NCBI RefSeq assembly: GCF_001667115.1
Contig: NZ_LZIJ01000078.1
Coordinates: 110,689-174,688, forward strand
DNA length: 64,000 nucleotides
Direction of reading: 5' to 3'
Source of the DNA: Mycobacterium sp. 852002-51163_SCH5372311
GTDB taxonomy: Bacteria > Actinomycetota > Actinomycetes > Mycobacteriales > Mycobacteriaceae
Shown: piece by piece, positions 1 to 12,481 of the stretch
How the letters are laid out: each line of letters begins with the position of its first letter
How positions within the stretch are numbered: position 1 is the first letter of the stretch
The notes under the pieces: generated by a model
The model's input: only the letters and a program-made list of their open reading frames with translations
Database searches by the model: none
Told to the model about the DNA's origin: nothing
Program-made: the position numbers and the translations under genes

Positions 1-191
1 GTGGCACCCAGACCCCGCAGCACCTCCGCCATCAGCGGGACGTCGAGAATGTCGGGACAGTTGGTGATGGTGCTGGTGCCTTCGGCCAGCAACGTCGCGG
101 CCATGAGCTTGAGCACGCTGTTCTTGGCGCCCCCGACGGTGACTCGGCCGGACAACCGGTTGCCGCCGGTCACCACGAAACGCTCAGCCAC
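1..191 (-). CDS. murA: UDP-N-acetylglucosamine 1-carboxyvinyltransferase, 5' part only
   Basis: This is the N-terminal ~63 residues of MurA, which transfers enolpyruvate from PEP to UDP-GlcNAc in the first committed cytoplasmic step of peptidoglycan synthesis. The GTG start at 189-191 opens with [15 protein letters not shown] and continues through [19 protein letters not shown] and [12 protein letters not shown]. These are the conserved first strand and the Lys/Asn substrate-binding loop of the family. The gene runs off the left edge, so the catalytic Cys loop and the rest are not visible. It is divergent from the adenosyltransferase gene, with about 70 bp between the starts, the same arrangement as Rv1314c-Rv1315. 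Confidence 0.95.
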   Translation of the reverse strand, partial: MAERFVVTGGNRLSGRVTVGGAKNSVLKLMAATLLAEGTSTITNCPDILDVPLMAEVLRGLGA

Positions 192-262
192 CCGGGTCAG
201 TCTAGTAAAGCGGTATCGGGTTGTCAGTCAGCTAAGACGGTCGGCCCGGTACCGTTTTGCTC

Positions 263-841
263 ATGGCAGTACATCTGACCCGCATCTATACGCGCACGGG
301 CGACGACGGCACGACGGGGCTGAGTGATTTTTCGCGAGTCTCGAAGAACGACGCGCGTCTGGTGGCGTATGCGGATTGCGATGAGGCCAACTCCGCGATC
401 GGCGCCGCCATCGCGCTGGGAGAGCCCGAACCGGAAATCGCGGACCTGCTGCGTCAGATTCAAAACGACTTGTTCGATGCGGGAGCGGATCTGTCCACCC
501 CGGTGGTGGATAACCCGGAGCATCCGCCGCTACGCGTCAGCCAACCGTATATCGACCGGCTCGAAAGTTGGTGCGACGGCTACAACGAAGCCCTACCCGC
601 GTTGAATTCGTTTGTGCTGCCGGGTGGTTCGCCGTTGTCTGCGCTATTGCACATGGCGCGCACTGTGGTACGCCGAGCCGAGCGGTCGGCATGGGCCGCG
701 GTCGACGCGTACCCCGATGGCGTCAGCGAGCTGCCGGCGAAATACCTGAACCGGTTGTCGGATCTGCTCTTCATCCTGTCGCGGGTCGCCAACGCGGGCG
801 ACGACGTGCTGTGGCGACCGGGCGGCGGCGCCGCAAGTTAG
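263..841 (+). CDS. Cob(I)alamin adenosyltransferase, PduO/MMAB type
   Basis: A 192-residue protein that converts cob(I)alamin and ATP to adenosylcobalamin. The N-terminal ATP-binding motif RIYTRTGDDGTTGL and the C-terminal helix KYLNRLSDLLFILSRVAN, with the Arg and Asp that contact ATP and corrin, are both intact. The length matches the family (about 190 residues). ATG 263 is preferred over an in-frame TTG two codons upstream because it begins MAVHLTRIYTRTG as in the M. tuberculosis counterpart (Rv1314c). It is the only plus-strand gene in the first 24 kb. It converges on the DUF2550 gene, leaving about 20 bp between stops. Confidence 0.93.
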   Translation: MAVHLTRIYTRTGDDGTTGLSDFSRVSKNDARLVAYADCDEANSAIGAAIALGEPEPEIADLLRQIQNDLFDAGADLSTPVVDNPEHPPLRVSQPYIDRLESWCDGYNEALPALNSFVLPGGSPLSALLHMARTVVRRAERSAWAAVDAYPDGVSELPAKYLNRLSDLLFILSRVANAGDDVLWRPGGGAAS

Positions 842-862
842 CGCGTCCGCTCGCAAGGGGAT

Positions 863-1306
863 TCACACGCTGCGACGGCGGGCGCGCGGTGAAGGACGGG
901 ACTCCAGCCAGGACAGGAACGCGGTCAACGCACCTTGATCCAGCGCGAGTTCGTAGCCCGAACGGCGATCCTGTGTGGTGTCCCGCAGTTCCAGCACGAC
1001 GATCTCGTCGGTCATGATGTCGTACTCGTCGCCGCGCGGCCCGCGCCGGGCAACGATCTCGACCCCGCGCCGGCTGAGCCGGCGATCCGGCCACAGCCGC
1101 AGGCTGGACAACCGATAGAACCCGGCTTCGCCACCGCGATAGCGGATCACCCCGTGCCGCCAGCCGTGGCCGCCGACAGCGGGGATATCGCGCATGATTC
1201 CCGCTGTCCCGCCCTGACGTAGCTTCCACAGCCGGTAACTCAGCGCCAGGACGGCAACGCCCAAGACCACGACGAGCACGGCCATGCCCACCATGGGCGC
1301 GCTCAT
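863..1306 (-). CDS. DUF2550 membrane-anchored protein (Rv1312-like)
   Basis: A 147-residue protein of the actinobacterial DUF2550 family. Residues ~5-27 form a single hydrophobic helix (VGMAVLVVVLGVAVLALSYR) followed by a soluble basic domain with YRGGEAGFYRL and DIMTDEIVVLELRD, and it ends in a cluster of arginines. It lies 6 bp downstream of atpC, so it is very likely the last gene of the ATP synthase operon. Its role is not known. The position is conserved in mycobacteria, which suggests a link to the ATP synthase or the membrane, but that is inference only. Confidence 0.88.
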   Translation of the reverse strand: MSAPMVGMAVLVVVLGVAVLALSYRLWKLRQGGTAGIMRDIPAVGGHGWRHGVIRYRGGEAGFYRLSSLRLWPDRRLSRRGVEIVARRGPRGDEYDIMTDEIVVLELRDTTQDRRSGYELALDQGALTAFLSWLESRPSPRARRRSV

Positions 1307-1312
1307 CGACGG

Positions 1313-1678
1313 CTAGTCGATCGCGCCGAGGGCGCGCAATCTGGCGCGACCCCTGGCGGCGGTCTTCGGATCGTCCGACTCGGAATCCTGCTTGGCGGCG
1401 CTTTCGTCGATGTCCTTGTCGAACTCGGCTGATTCGGCCAAGACGGTGACGCCCTCTTCGGTCACCGTCAAAAAGCCGCCGTCCACCGCTATCCGCAGGT
1501 CGTCGCCGTCGTCCCGTTCGACCCGCACCATGGCGTCGTCGACAAGTTGGGCCACCAGAGGGATGTGGTGGGGCAGGATGCCGATCTCGCCGACGGTGGT
1601 GCGGGTGAACAGGAACGTTGCCTCGCCCGACCAGATCTCCTGGTCGACGGCGACGATTTGAACGTTCAATTCAGCCAT
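1313..1678 (-). CDS. atpC: ATP synthase epsilon subunit
   Basis: A 121-residue epsilon subunit of the F1 central stalk, which couples gamma rotation to the c-ring and can restrain ATP hydrolysis. The N-terminal beta-sandwich is clear ([19 protein letters not shown], then [16 protein letters not shown]). The C-terminal part is short, as is usual in mycobacteria, and ends in the helical segment [17 protein letters not shown] 1678 lies 30 bp downstream of the atpD stop. It sits in the operon order A-G-D-C. Confidence 0.97.
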   Translation of the reverse strand: MAELNVQIVAVDQEIWSGEATFLFTRTTVGEIGILPHHIPLVAQLVDDAMVRVERDDGDDLRIAVDGGFLTVTEEGVTVLAESAEFDKDIDESAAKQDSESDDPKTAARGRARLRALGAID

Positions 1679-1708
1679 GCTACAACGCCTTTCGACTGAG
1701 CCGGATGT

Positions 1709-4124
<2,416 letters not shown>

Positions 4125-4130
4125 GGTTAG

Positions 4131-5891
4131 CTACTTCTTGTCCTTGCCCGAGTCCTGCTTGGATTCCTGCTTAGAGTCCTTGCCGGAGTCTTGCTTGGAT
4201 TCCTTTTTAACGTCCGTGGATTCCTTCTTGGTTTCCTTGGATTCCTTTTGGTCCTTGCCCTTCTCCTTTTTGACCTGAACCTTTTCCTTTTCGAGTTCCT
4301 CTTCGTCCATGGCCTCGACGTGCTCGTCGGGCACCACCGATTCGCCACCGGTGGCCGCGAAACCCTTCTTGAAGTGGTTGATGATCTCAGTGAGCTGTTC
4401 TTCCTCTTCCTCACTGATCTTCTGGGTCGAGCGGATGCCTTCGAGGAACTTCTCCTCGGAGGCCCGCATGTGGTCGAGGAGTTCGGCTTCGAATCGCTTG
4501 ACATCTTCAACCGGCACCGAGTCCAGGTGACCGCCGGTGCCGAGGAAGATCGAAACCACCTGCTCCTCAACGGGCATCGGCTGGAACTGTGGCTGCTTGA
4601 GCAGCTCCACCAACCGCTCACCGCGTTCCAACTGCGCCTTTGACGTGGCGTCCAGGTCAGAGGCGAAGGCGGCGAAGGCTTCCAGCTCGCGATACTGGGA
4701 CAGGTCCAGGCGCAGACTTCCCGCCACCTCTTTCATGGCCTTGATCTGGGCGGCCCCACCAACGCGGGACACCGAGACGCCGACGTTGATGGCCGGCCGG
4801 ACGCCCTGGTTGAACAGGTCGGTCTCCAGGAAGCACTGACCGTCGGTGATCGAGATGACGTTGGTCGGGATGTATGCCGAGATGTCGTTGGCCTTGGTCT
4901 CGATGATCGGCAAGCCGGTCAGCGAACCGCCACCGAGGTCTTCGGACAATTTGGCGCAGCGCTCGAGCAGCCGCGAGTGCAGGTAGAACACGTCGCCGGG
5001 ATAGGCCTCGCGGCCCGGCGGGCGGCGCAGCAGCAGCGAGATGGCCCGGTAGGCCTCGGCCTGCTTGGTCAGGTCGTCGAAGACGATCAGCACGTGCTTG
5101 CCCTGGTACATCCAGTGCTGGGCGATGGCCGAACCGGTATACGGCGCAAGCCATTTGAAGCCGGCAGATTCCGAGGCCGGCGCCGCGACGATCGTGGTGT
5201 AGTCCATCGCCCCGCCCTCGTCCAACGCGCGGCGGACGGCGGCGATCGTGGTGCCCTTCTGGCCGATGGCCACGTAAACGCAGCGCACCTGCAGCTTCTC
5301 GTCGCCGCTCTCCCAGTTCTGCCGCTGGTTGAGAATGGTGTCGACACAGACGGCGGTTTTTCCCGTCTTGCGGTCGCCGATGATCAGCTGGCGCTGGCCG
5401 CGACCGATCGGCGTCATGGCGTCGATAGCCTTGATCCCAGTCTGTAGCGGCTCTTTCACGCCTTGTCGCTGCACCACGGACGGCGCCTGAAGCTCCAGCG
5501 CGCGCCGCTCGTCGGTCTCGATGTCGCCGCCGCCGTCGATCGGCTGGCCGAGCGGGTTGACCACCCGACCCAGGAACGCGTCGCCGACCGGCACGGACAG
5601 CACGTCGCCTGTGCGCTTGACCTGTTGGCCTTCTTCGATCTTGTCGAAGTCGCCCAAGATCACGGTGCCGACGCTGTGCTCGTCGAGGTTGAGCGCGACG
5701 CCAAGGACTCCGCCCGGGAACTCGAGCAGCTCCTGGGTCATGACGGACGGCAAACCTTCCACGTGCGCGATGCCGTCGCCGGCGTCGACGACCGTACCCA
5801 CCTCTTCGCGGGAAGTGTCGGCGGTGAAGGAACTTACGTACTCCTCAATGGCGCTCTGAATGTCATCAGCGGAGATTGTCAAGTCTGCCAT
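4131..5891 (-). CDS. atpA: ATP synthase alpha subunit with an extended C-terminal tail
   Basis: A 586-residue non-catalytic alpha subunit. The core is canonical: P-loop [22 protein letters not shown], and the arginine-finger region [13 protein letters not shown]. From Met528 the protein continues for 59 residues of almost pure Lys/Glu/Asp/Ser/Gln, ending in tandem units such as SKQDSGKD and [14 protein letters not shown]. tuberculosis AtpA is about 549 residues with a shorter Lys-rich tail. That mycobacterial tail is known to suppress ATP hydrolysis, so a longer version may alter this brake. The DNA of the tail is itself internally repetitive. Confidence 0.97.
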   Translation of the reverse strand: MADLTISADDIQSAIEEYVSSFTADTSREEVGTVVDAGDGIAHVEGLPSVMTQELLEFPGGVLGVALNLDEHSVGTVILGDFDKIEEGQQVKRTGDVLSVPVGDAFLGRVVNPLGQPIDGGGDIETDERRALELQAPSVVQRQGVKEPLQTGIKAIDAMTPIGRGQRQLIIGDRKTGKTAVCVDTILNQRQNWESGDEKLQVRCVYVAIGQKGTTIAAVRRALDEGGAMDYTTIVAAPASESAGFKWLAPYTGSAIAQHWMYQGKHVLIVFDDLTKQAEAYRAISLLLRRPPGREAYPGDVFYLHSRLLERCAKLSEDLGGGSLTGLPIIETKANDISAYIPTNVISITDGQCFLETDLFNQGVRPAINVGVSVSRVGGAAQIKAMKEVAGSLRLDLSQYRELEAFAAFASDLDATSKAQLERGERLVELLKQPQFQPMPVEEQVVSIFLGTGGHLDSVPVEDVKRFEAELLDHMRASEEKFLEGIRSTQKISEEEEEQLTEIINHFKKGFAATGGESVVPDEHVEAMDEEELEKEKVQVKKEKGKDQKESKETKKESTDVKKESKQDSGKDSKQESKQDSGKDKK

Positions 5892-5930
5892 GGCTTTTCG
5901 TCTTCCTACTTCGATTTGTGCTGACTAGTT

Positions 5931-5985
5931 CGTGTTTTCGTCGGGCTTGGTTTTTCAGTCGGGGCTTCGTTTTTCAGTCGGGCAA
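5931..5985. repeat. Three degenerate 18-19 bp tandem units at the atpH-atpA junction
   Basis: Three consecutive units share the core tttttc(a/g)gtcggg(g)ctt: 5931-5948, 5949-5967 and 5968-5985. The last unit contains the stop codon of the b-delta gene (5974-5976) and the others fill the spacer before atpA. The repeat does not change either protein. It looks like slipped-strand duplication of the 3' end of the upstream gene, a candidate length-variable site. Confidence 0.7.
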
Positions 5986-7317
5986 CTGAGCCTCGGCCGC
6001 GGTCAGACGAGACTTGAGGGTGCCGTCGATGACCTCGTCGCCTACGGAGATCAAGAGGCCACCGAGGAGTTCGTCGTTGATTTGCAACTGCACGGCCACC
6101 GGATGGTCGTAGATGCGGCTCAATACTTCGGTGAGGCGCGTGCGCTGTGCGTCGGTGAGGTCGGCCGCAGCGCTGACTTGCGCGACGATTTCGCCGCGCC
6201 GCGCCACTGCCGATTCGGCCAAGAATTCGACGGCCTCATCGGCGGTCTGGTGACCCCTCAACAACTCGACGGTGTGGGCCAGCAGCGCATTCGTAAGCCT
6301 GTTACCTCTGCCGCTCGCGCTCTTGAGCACATTGCGCAGCAAGCTGATGCGGCCTTCGGCCGGGCTTGTGTGATCGCCCAACAGGATGGCGAGGCGTGGC
6401 TGCGCTTCAAGAAGGCGGGAAAATCGGAACAACTGGTCCTCGACCTCGTCGATCCGCCCCTCGTTTTCCGCGACTTTCAACAGGGCTTGCCGCGACAGGT
6501 GCTCTATCGCGTCGACCAGGTCACGGTTGGCCGACCAACGTTCCGAAACGGCTGCCCGCAGCATGTCGAGCGTGGGATCGGCGACCTTGCCGTCGAGTAT
6601 GCGCTCGATCAATCTGACCCTGGGACCCGAATCTTCTGCGGGCACAGTGAGATACCGGGTTACCACAATTTCGCGATTCAGCATGCTGGCTACTTTGACC
6701 AGCTCATCGGCGAGCTTTTCCAGTCCTTGATCGTCGAGGTTCCCGGCAATGGTTTCGAATCGCTCCACCACGTTGCCCAGCGCCAGGCGACTCGACGATC
6801 GCAGCTTTGCCAACACGGGAGACTCGACCTCAGCCGTCTCCGGTGCCATCGCGTTGAGCTCGTCCAGAAACCGATCCACCGTGGCCGACTGCTGCCGCGC
6901 ATCGCTCACGTAGTCGCGCACCAATTCGCCTGCCTGACGCACCGATTCGTGGCCTAGCTCCAGACGAAGCTGACGGGTCAGTTGTGCGCGCAGCAGGTCA
7001 ACTTGCCGACCACCCTGCGCTTTGATGCGCTCCGCCTCGATTTCGGCTTGGGCCTGTAACTGTTCGGCGATGCGTTCGGAGTCTGACTTGGCCTCTTCGA
7101 CAACCCGCTTCGCCTCTTCTTTGGCGGCTTCGACGGCTTTGCTGTGCGCCGTAGTCGATTCGGTCAGCCGCTCGGCGGCGGCGGCCGAATCCTTCAACTG
7201 CTGGCGCACGGTTTCCTGGCGTGCCGTCATCAAACGGCGCACCGGCGGCACTACATAACGCACCACCAGGAAAACGATGAGCGCGAACCCGATCAGCTGT
7301 CCGACAAAAACGTCCAT
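5974..7317 (-). CDS. atpH: ATP synthase b'-delta fusion subunit
   Basis: A 447-residue fusion typical of mycobacteria. Residues ~5-25 are the membrane helix of a b-type subunit ([20 protein letters not shown]), ~30-165 a long charged coiled coil, and the C-terminal ~180 residues a delta/OSCP domain ending in [20 protein letters not shown]. It forms the peripheral stalk together with the separate b subunit from the next gene. Start ATG 7317 lies 6 bp after the atpF stop. Fusion of b and delta is a known lineage character and supports assignment to Mycobacterium. Confidence 0.97.
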   Translation of the reverse strand: MDVFVGQLIGFALIVFLVVRYVVPPVRRLMTARQETVRQQLKDSAAAAERLTESTTAHSKAVEAAKEEAKRVVEEAKSDSERIAEQLQAQAEIEAERIKAQGGRQVDLLRAQLTRQLRLELGHESVRQAGELVRDYVSDARQQSATVDRFLDELNAMAPETAEVESPVLAKLRSSSRLALGNVVERFETIAGNLDDQGLEKLADELVKVASMLNREIVVTRYLTVPAEDSGPRVRLIERILDGKVADPTLDMLRAAVSERWSANRDLVDAIEHLSRQALLKVAENEGRIDEVEDQLFRFSRLLEAQPRLAILLGDHTSPAEGRISLLRNVLKSASGRGNRLTNALLAHTVELLRGHQTADEAVEFLAESAVARRGEIVAQVSAAADLTDAQRTRLTEVLSRIYDHPVAVQLQINDELLGGLLISVGDEVIDGTLKSRLTAAEAQLPD

Positions 7318-7323
7318 CGATGG

Positions 7324-7836
7324 TTACCTCGTCGCAGCCGAGGGCGTGACGTCGACGCCGAGAATTCGACTCGCCAGGGTGGATGACATGGACGCGACGT
7401 TGGCACGCAGATCCAGTTCCACGGCATCGCGCTCCCGCTTCAACTGCTCATTGGCCATCGCCAATGTCGTTGCCACCTGCTGTTCGGCGGCCGCGCGCGC
7501 GTCGTCGACGACCTTGCGTCCCTCTGCCCGGGCATTGTCGCGCAACGACGACGCCTCGAGTCGGGCTTCCTTCATGGCCTCTTCGTAATCGGCCTGGGCG
7601 GCGGCGAACTGCTCCGCCGACTTTTTGTTGTCGGCAGTCGTCTTGTTGACCATCGCCTCGCGTTCATGCAGCACGCGCATGATCGGCGGCACCACGAAGG
7701 TGCCGATGACGGCAAGCACGATGAGAAAGATGGCCAGCACGAAGAAAAAGGTGCCGTTAGGCGCGAGGAAGTTGTTGTTCTCGCCTTCCTCGGCTGCCTG
7801 GCTCGCGGCCAGAACAATCGCGGTCGCGTCCCCCAT
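7324..7836 (-). CDS. atpF: ATP synthase b subunit
   Basis: A 170-residue b subunit of the peripheral stalk. The N-terminus ([17 protein letters not shown]) is followed by one membrane helix ([20 protein letters not shown]) and then a long charged helix rich in Ala, Glu and Arg that dimerises with the b' part of the fusion protein. GTG 7839 directly precedes ATG 7836 in frame. ATG is preferred because it reproduces the M. tuberculosis N-terminus. It is spaced 9 bp from atpE. Confidence 0.96.
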   Translation of the reverse strand: MGDATAIVLAASQAAEEGENNNFLAPNGTFFFVLAIFLIVLAVIGTFVVPPIMRVLHEREAMVNKTTADNKKSAEQFAAAQADYEEAMKEARLEASSLRDNARAEGRKVVDDARAAAEQQVATTLAMANEQLKRERDAVELDLRANVASMSSTLASRILGVDVTPSAATR

Positions 7837-7845
7837 CACAGCGGA

Positions 7846-8115
<270 letters not shown>

Positions 8116-8179
8116 CTATCTGGTAGCGGTCTACCAGGCTTCTGTAATAGTGCGTGCGCCAGGCCAATTCGTGGCGGTT

Positions 8180-8944
8180 TCAGTCATGGTTGTCCTCGAT
8201 CTCCATCGCCTGGCTGAAGTACAACACCGTCAGGATGGAGAAGATGAAGGCCTGAATGGCGCCGACAAACAAGTCAAACGACTTCCAAATCGCATTGGGC
8301 GCCCACATGACGACCGACGGGATAAGGGCCGCGATCAGCGTCACCAAGATGCCGCCGGCGAATATATTGCCGAAAAGTCGGAGGGACAACGAGATCGGCT
8401 TGGCGAGTTCTTCGACGATGTTGATCGGCGCCAGGAATGCGACGTGGCCCTTGACGAGCTTGATCGGATGGCCGAGGATCCCACGGCGCCAGACCCCGGC
8501 AGCGTGGTAGCAGAAAAACACGAAAAGTGCGAGCGCCAGCACGTAGTTGATGTCACCCGCCGCCGGTGTAAGCAACTCGGCGGCCTTTCCCGTTTTTGGG
8601 TCTTTGTATTGCAGGGGCAGCACCGACAGCCAGTTGGAGATCAGGATGAACACGAAGATGGTGACCGCCAACGGCAGCACGAACGGGGCGATCCGCATAC
8701 CGATTGCGCTTTCGATCTGATCGCGCATCTGGATGGTGATGGCCTCCCAGAACAGCTGGACCCCGCCAGGCACATCCTTCGAGGTGACCTTCCTGCGCAG
8801 GTAGAAAGCCAGCGCGAGGACGATCAGCGCGGCGAGGGCGGTCGATATCACCGTATCGACATTGACCACCAACCCCAGCCAGTGTTCCTTGTGGTGATGG
8901 CCGACCTCGATTTGGCCGGCGGCCAGGACCATCTCAGTCGTCAC
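8180..8944 (-). CDS. atpB: ATP synthase a subunit
   Basis: A 254-residue integral membrane a subunit that forms the proton half-channels next to the c-ring. Several hydrophobic helices are visible. The essential Arg lies in [18 protein letters not shown]. The C-terminal helices read [18 protein letters not shown]. The GTG start at 8944 ([15 protein letters not shown]) overlaps the atpI stop by 11 bp, implying translational coupling. A later in-frame ATG (fifth codon) is possible. Confidence 0.97.
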   Translation of the reverse strand: MTTEMVLAAGQIEVGHHHKEHWLGLVVNVDTVISTALAALIVLALAFYLRRKVTSKDVPGGVQLFWEAITIQMRDQIESAIGMRIAPFVLPLAVTIFVFILISNWLSVLPLQYKDPKTGKAAELLTPAAGDINYVLALALFVFFCYHAAGVWRRGILGHPIKLVKGHVAFLAPINIVEELAKPISLSLRLFGNIFAGGILVTLIAALIPSVVMWAPNAIWKSFDLFVGAIQAFIFSILTVLYFSQAMEIEDNHD

Positions 8945-9398
8945 TGGTGCTCCCCCCTTCCGTCCCTTGCGATGCAGCGGCCGTCGGTTCCCCTTCGCGC
9001 AGCTTCTTCACGACCGGCAGCGCGGTGGAAAACACAAGTAGTACCTGGAACAGGGCCAGGCCAAACACCACGCCCAAGCCGGCCGGCCGGAAAACGTAAG
9101 CGATGACCAGCCCGACAACGGTGATGACCGTCAGCCTCGACACCGAATTGAACGCCATCGACCTTTTCAGCGGGTGCTCTTGGGCCGTGATCGCTCCGAC
9201 CGAACGCCGCACCAGAAGGGCGTTGAGCAAACCCAGGAGCAATCCAACACCGAAGAACACGCCGAGCATCAGATGGTTGATGTAGGCAGCCCCGAGCGTC
9301 GCGGCCGCGGTGAGCACAACGCAGATGACGAACAGGCGAACGGGTCGGAAAGCAACAGCGGGAAACACCAACGGCGCGTCTTGCGCTGGTGTCGTCAC
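8934..9398 (-). CDS. atpI: AtpI-like membrane protein (Rv1303-like)
   Basis: A 154-residue protein with four hydrophobic segments (e.g. [69 protein letters not shown]). It is the usual first gene of ATP synthase operons. AtpI proteins are thought to help c-ring assembly or cation supply. The GTG start at 9398 follows a 227-bp upstream region that must hold the operon promoter. Confidence 0.9.
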   Translation of the reverse strand: MTTPAQDAPLVFPAVAFRPVRLFVICVVLTAAATLGAAYINHLMLGVFFGVGLLLGLLNALLVRRSVGAITAQEHPLKRSMAFNSVSRLTVITVVGLVIAYVFRPAGLGVVFGLALFQVLLVFSTALPVVKKLREGEPTAAASQGTEGGSTSDD

Positions 9399-9407
9399 CG
9401 CAGCACC

Positions 9408-9497
9408 TCAATCCCAGGTTGATGGAGCCGATACCACCCAACTGACCGATCGGTGGCCCGCAGAGCGTATCGCAGTCGTCACGTCGGAATCACCCAA
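9408..9497 (-). CDS. Candidate 29-codon leader ORF before atpI (unproven)
   Basis: A TTG at 9497 lies 7 bases after a near-perfect AAAGGAG ribosome site and opens a 29-residue frame (LGDSDVTTAIRSAGHRSVS, then WVVSAPSTWD) that stops at 9408, 9 bp before the atpI GTG. It has no recognisable domain. The strong ribosome site followed by a short frame ending just upstream of atpI fits a coupling or leader peptide for the ATP synthase operon. It could equally be chance, so confidence is low. Confidence 0.3.
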   Translation of the reverse strand: MGDSDVTTAIRSAGHRSVSWVVSAPSTWD

Positions 9498-9603
9498 GGG
9501 GTAGCTCCTTTGTCGGTCGTGCGTCGGCACGGTCGAATCAGCGTCCGATCTGCCGGGTAGCCAGCGACCAGAGAGGTTGGTTTTCGGGGTTCTAGCTGCA
9601 CCG

Positions 9604-9615
9604 TACCATATGGTA
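9604..9615. promoter_or_regulatory. Perfect 12-bp palindrome in the wecA-atpI spacer
   Basis: TACCATATGGTA is a perfect 12-bp palindrome about 205 bp upstream of atpI and just after the wecA stop (9626). It is AT-rich for this genome and could be an operator for the ATP synthase operon. No regulator is implied by the sequence. Confidence 0.3.
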
Positions 9616-9625
9616 GAGCCCACTA

Positions 9626-10867
9626 CTACTTTGTGTCGTAGTCCTCGCGGTGGTCATCCTCGAAGTCGTCGTCGTAGCCATCACCGCGACGCAGTAGCGG
9701 GATCACCGTCGCGATTCCGGCAACCACAATCGCGCCCAGCATCACCGCCGCGGTGTGCCGGGGATTGAAGAAGATCGTGCTCGCGGCGCCGAAGGCGACG
9801 ATGCCGACCCAGAGGTAGATCAGCAGCACCACCCGGCGGTGTGAATGGCCGATCTGCAGCAGCCGGTGGTGCAGGTGCATTTTGTCGGGGCTGAACGCGC
9901 TGCGGCCGGCGCGGGTGCGGCGGACGATCGCCAGGAGAAGGTCGAGCATCGGCACGAACATCACCGCGACCACCAGCAGGAACGGTGACAGCAGAGCAAA
10001 CACGTCGCGAGCACCGTAAGCGTTCTGCGAGATGGGTCCGGCGGCGGTCGTGGAGGCCGCGGCCAGCATCAGGCCGATCAGCATCGAACCCGAGTCGCCC
10101 ATGAAAATCCTGGCGCGGTGAAAGTTGTGCGGCAAAAAGCCGAGGCATGCGCCTGCCAGCACCACCGAGATCACGGCGGGCGGATAGAACAGCACGTCAC
10201 CGCCGTGGTCGCGAAGCAAACCGACCGAGAAGATGCAGATCGCCAACGCCGTGATGAGTCCCAACCCGGCCGCCAGGCCGTCGAGCCCGTCGACGAAGTT
10301 CATCGCGTTGACGATCGAGACGGTCAGCGCCAGGGTGAGCAGGATCGAAGACGCCTGGTCTAAGACGATGGTGCCGACGCCGCCGATCGGGATGTACAGC
10401 ACGCTCCAGGCGACCCCCATGGTCACGAGCACGCTTGCCGCGGTGATCTGACCGGCGAACTTCGTCAGCGCGTCCAGGCCCCAGCGGTCGTCGATCAGCC
10501 CGATCCCCATGATCACCGCGCCCGCCACCAGCACCGCGGGCATGCCGGTGGAGTAGACGAAGCCACGGGTCAGCGCCGGAAGTTGGGACGCCAGGAAGAC
10601 CGCGGCCAGCACGCCGAGGAACATCGCCAGCCCGCCCATCCGCGGGGTCGGGGTCACGTGCACGTCGCGCTCCCGTGGGTAGGCGACGGCTCCCAATCGA
10701 GTGGCCAGCACCCGGACCGGCCCGGTTGCGAAGTAGGTGATGATCGCGGCGGTCAACCCGACCAGCGCGAGCTCACGCAACGGGACACCGGCACCGCGAT
10801 CAGACAGCGCGAGCAAACCACCGGCAAGGCTGGTTACATCGCTGGACACGTCGAGACCGTACTGCAC
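9626..10867 (-). CDS. wecA: Undecaprenyl-phosphate GlcNAc-1-phosphate transferase
   Basis: A 413-residue polytopic membrane enzyme that makes decaprenyl-P-P-GlcNAc for the linker between arabinogalactan and peptidoglycan. Motifs include PTPRMGGLAMF, the catalytic Asp-rich GIGLIDDRWGLD, NAMNFVDGLDGLAAG and FMGDSGSMLIG, and the His-rich loop DKMHLHHRLLQIGHSHRR. The open frame runs far upstream through another gene's antisense frame. GTG 10867 (VQYGLDVSSD) is chosen by match to the known N-terminus. The acidic tail DDDFEDDHREDYDTK is a little longer than in M. tuberculosis. Confidence 0.95.
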   Translation of the reverse strand: MQYGLDVSSDVTSLAGGLLALSDRGAGVPLRELALVGLTAAIITYFATGPVRVLATRLGAVAYPRERDVHVTPTPRMGGLAMFLGVLAAVFLASQLPALTRGFVYSTGMPAVLVAGAVIMGIGLIDDRWGLDALTKFAGQITAASVLVTMGVAWSVLYIPIGGVGTIVLDQASSILLTLALTVSIVNAMNFVDGLDGLAAGLGLITALAICIFSVGLLRDHGGDVLFYPPAVISVVLAGACLGFLPHNFHRARIFMGDSGSMLIGLMLAAASTTAAGPISQNAYGARDVFALLSPFLLVVAVMFVPMLDLLLAIVRRTRAGRSAFSPDKMHLHHRLLQIGHSHRRVVLLIYLWVGIVAFGAASTIFFNPRHTAAVMLGAIVVAGIATVIPLLRRGDGYDDDFEDDHREDYDTK

Positions 10868-10986
10868 CAACCTGAGTCGCGGACAACCGCGATGGGTTGC
10901 CGGACGCCTTTCGCCGAACGTGGGGCTTACGGATGAAATCCGCGGCGTGGACGTTCGTAGCCTCGCCCCTTGAGAGCTGGCGCGTG

Positions 10987-11640
10987 CTAGTCGACCAGAC
11001 TGGCCGGGTCGACGCCGAGGACTTCGGCGATCCGCTCGGTGCTCACCGGTCCCGCTCTGAGCACGCGGGGCGTCTCGCCGGTCAGGTCGACGATCGTGGA
11101 GGCGGCCTGCTGCGCGGACGGGCCCGCGTCCAGGTAGACGTCGACGAGATCGCCCAGTTGATTGCGCGCCTCGTCCGCGTCGACGGCGGGTGGGCGGCCC
11201 GAGACGTTGGCGCTCGACACCGCCATCGGCCCCACCTCGCGCAGTAGTTCTATGGCGACCGGTTGCAACGGCATGCGCAGCATCACGGTGCCGCGGGCGT
11301 CGCCCAGATCCCATTGCAACGACGGGGCTTGCCGCACCACCAGACTCAGCGCGCCGGGCCAGAATGCGCGAATCAGTTCGCGGGCGCCGTCGGGCACGGT
11401 GTAGACCAGGCCTTCGATGGTGTGCCACGAACCGACCAGCACACCCACCGGCATATCGCGTCCGCGGCCCTTTGCCGACAGCAGCGCGGCCACCGCGGCG
11501 CTGTCGAAGGCGTCGGCGGCGATGCCGTAGACGGTGTCGGTCGGCATGACGACGAGTCGGCCGGCCTTGAGCGCTTCTACCGCCGCAGCGATTCCGCCCG
11601 CACGCTGGTCAGGATCTGCGCAGTCGTACGTGTCACTCAA
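10987..11640 (-). CDS. tsaC: L-threonylcarbamoyladenylate synthase (Sua5/YrdC/TsaC)
   Basis: A 217-residue protein of the YrdC fold that makes threonylcarbamoyl-AMP from threonine, bicarbonate and ATP for the t6A37 modification of ANN-decoding tRNAs. The signature PTDTVYGIAADAF, the KxR segment SAKGRGRDMPVGVLVG and AVSSANVSGRPP are intact. The start is TTG 11640: AAGGAG ends 8 bases before it, and it gives exactly the M. tuberculosis length. A GTG nine bases upstream touches the ribosome site and is unlikely. The start overlaps the prmC stop by 8 bp. Confidence 0.92.
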   Translation of the reverse strand: MSDTYDCADPDQRAGGIAAAVEALKAGRLVVMPTDTVYGIAADAFDSAAVAALLSAKGRGRDMPVGVLVGSWHTIEGLVYTVPDGARELIRAFWPGALSLVVRQAPSLQWDLGDARGTVMLRMPLQPVAIELLREVGPMAVSSANVSGRPPAVDADEARNQLGDLVDVYLDAGPSAQQAASTIVDLTGETPRVLRAGPVSTERIAEVLGVDPASLVD

Positions 11641-12481
11641 CGGCAACACTCCTTGCTGCCGTCACGAACCTGGGTCGGCCAGCCAAATCGTGCCGCGCCG
11701 CTATATCGTCGAAAAGGCCTGTGCTCGACACTAATTCGACGGTTGACGACCACGTGGTGTCGTCGTGCTCGACGGCCAGCAGGCCACCGGGACGCAGCCA
11801 GCGTCCGGCGAGGTCGACGACGGCCGCGATCACTGCCATCCCGTCCGGGCCGCCGAACACCGCGTGCGGCGGATCATGTTGGGCTACTTCGGGTTCCAGC
11901 GGGACATCCTCCGGCACGTAGGGCGGGTTGGCCACCAGCAAGTCGACCTGTCCGTCGAGTCCGGGAAGCATGCCCGGCTTCGTGATGTCGGCGCGCACGA
12001 GTTCTACCGCCGTGCCCTCCACGTTGCGCCGCGCGTACTCGAGGGCTGCCTCGGAGTCGTCGACGCCGACCACGCGGGCAGCCGGCCAGTGGTTGGCCAG
12101 CGCGACCGCCAATGCGCCGGATCCCGTACACAGGTCGACGATCAGCGGCTGCGTCCCAAGTCGCTGCACGGTCGCCCATTCCAAGATGGACTCGGTCTCC
12201 GGGCGAGGTATGAACACACCCGGGCCCACATGCAATTCAACCGGGCCGAAAGCCACAGTCCCGATGATGTGCTGCAAGGGAATTCGACGCGAACGCGCGG
12301 CGACGACGTCGTGGTAGCGCCCGAAGAATTCTTCGTCGGGGGGCTCGAGCACCGCGAGCCGGCCGCGGTCGGTGCTGGCCAGGTGAGCGGCCAGCAGCTC
12401 GGCGTCGTAACGGGCGGAGTCGATTCCCGCGTCGGCCAGCAGTGCCGCGGCGGAGTCGATCGCGCGGAGCAGTTGGGTCAT
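11633..12481 (-). CDS. prmC: Peptide chain release factor N5-glutamine methyltransferase
   Basis: A 282-residue SAM-dependent methyltransferase that modifies the GGQ glutamine of release factors. It has an N-terminal helical domain, the SAM motif [14 protein letters not shown] and the catalytic NPPY at residues 185-188. Its start ATG 12481 overlaps the stop of prfA, its substrate, by 4 bp (ATGA), so enzyme and target are translationally coupled. Confidence 0.95.
   Translation of the reverse strand: MTQLLRAIDSAAALLADAGIDSARYDAELLAAHLASTDRGRLAVLEPPDEEFFGRYHDVVAARSRRIPLQHIIGTVAFGPVELHVGPGVFIPRPETESILEWATVQRLGTQPLIVDLCTGSGALAVALANHWPAARVVGVDDSEAALEYARRNVEGTAVELVRADITKPGMLPGLDGQVDLLVANPPYVPEDVPLEPEVAQHDPPHAVFGGPDGMAVIAAVVDLAGRWLRPGGLLAVEHDDTTWSSTVELVSSTGLFDDIAARHDLAGRPRFVTAARSVAVE

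Noticed and set aside
10868..11428. Upstream extension of the wecA frame
   Set aside because: It overlaps the Sua5/TsaC gene in another frame on the same strand and reads as shadow sequence; WecA begins at GTG 10867.
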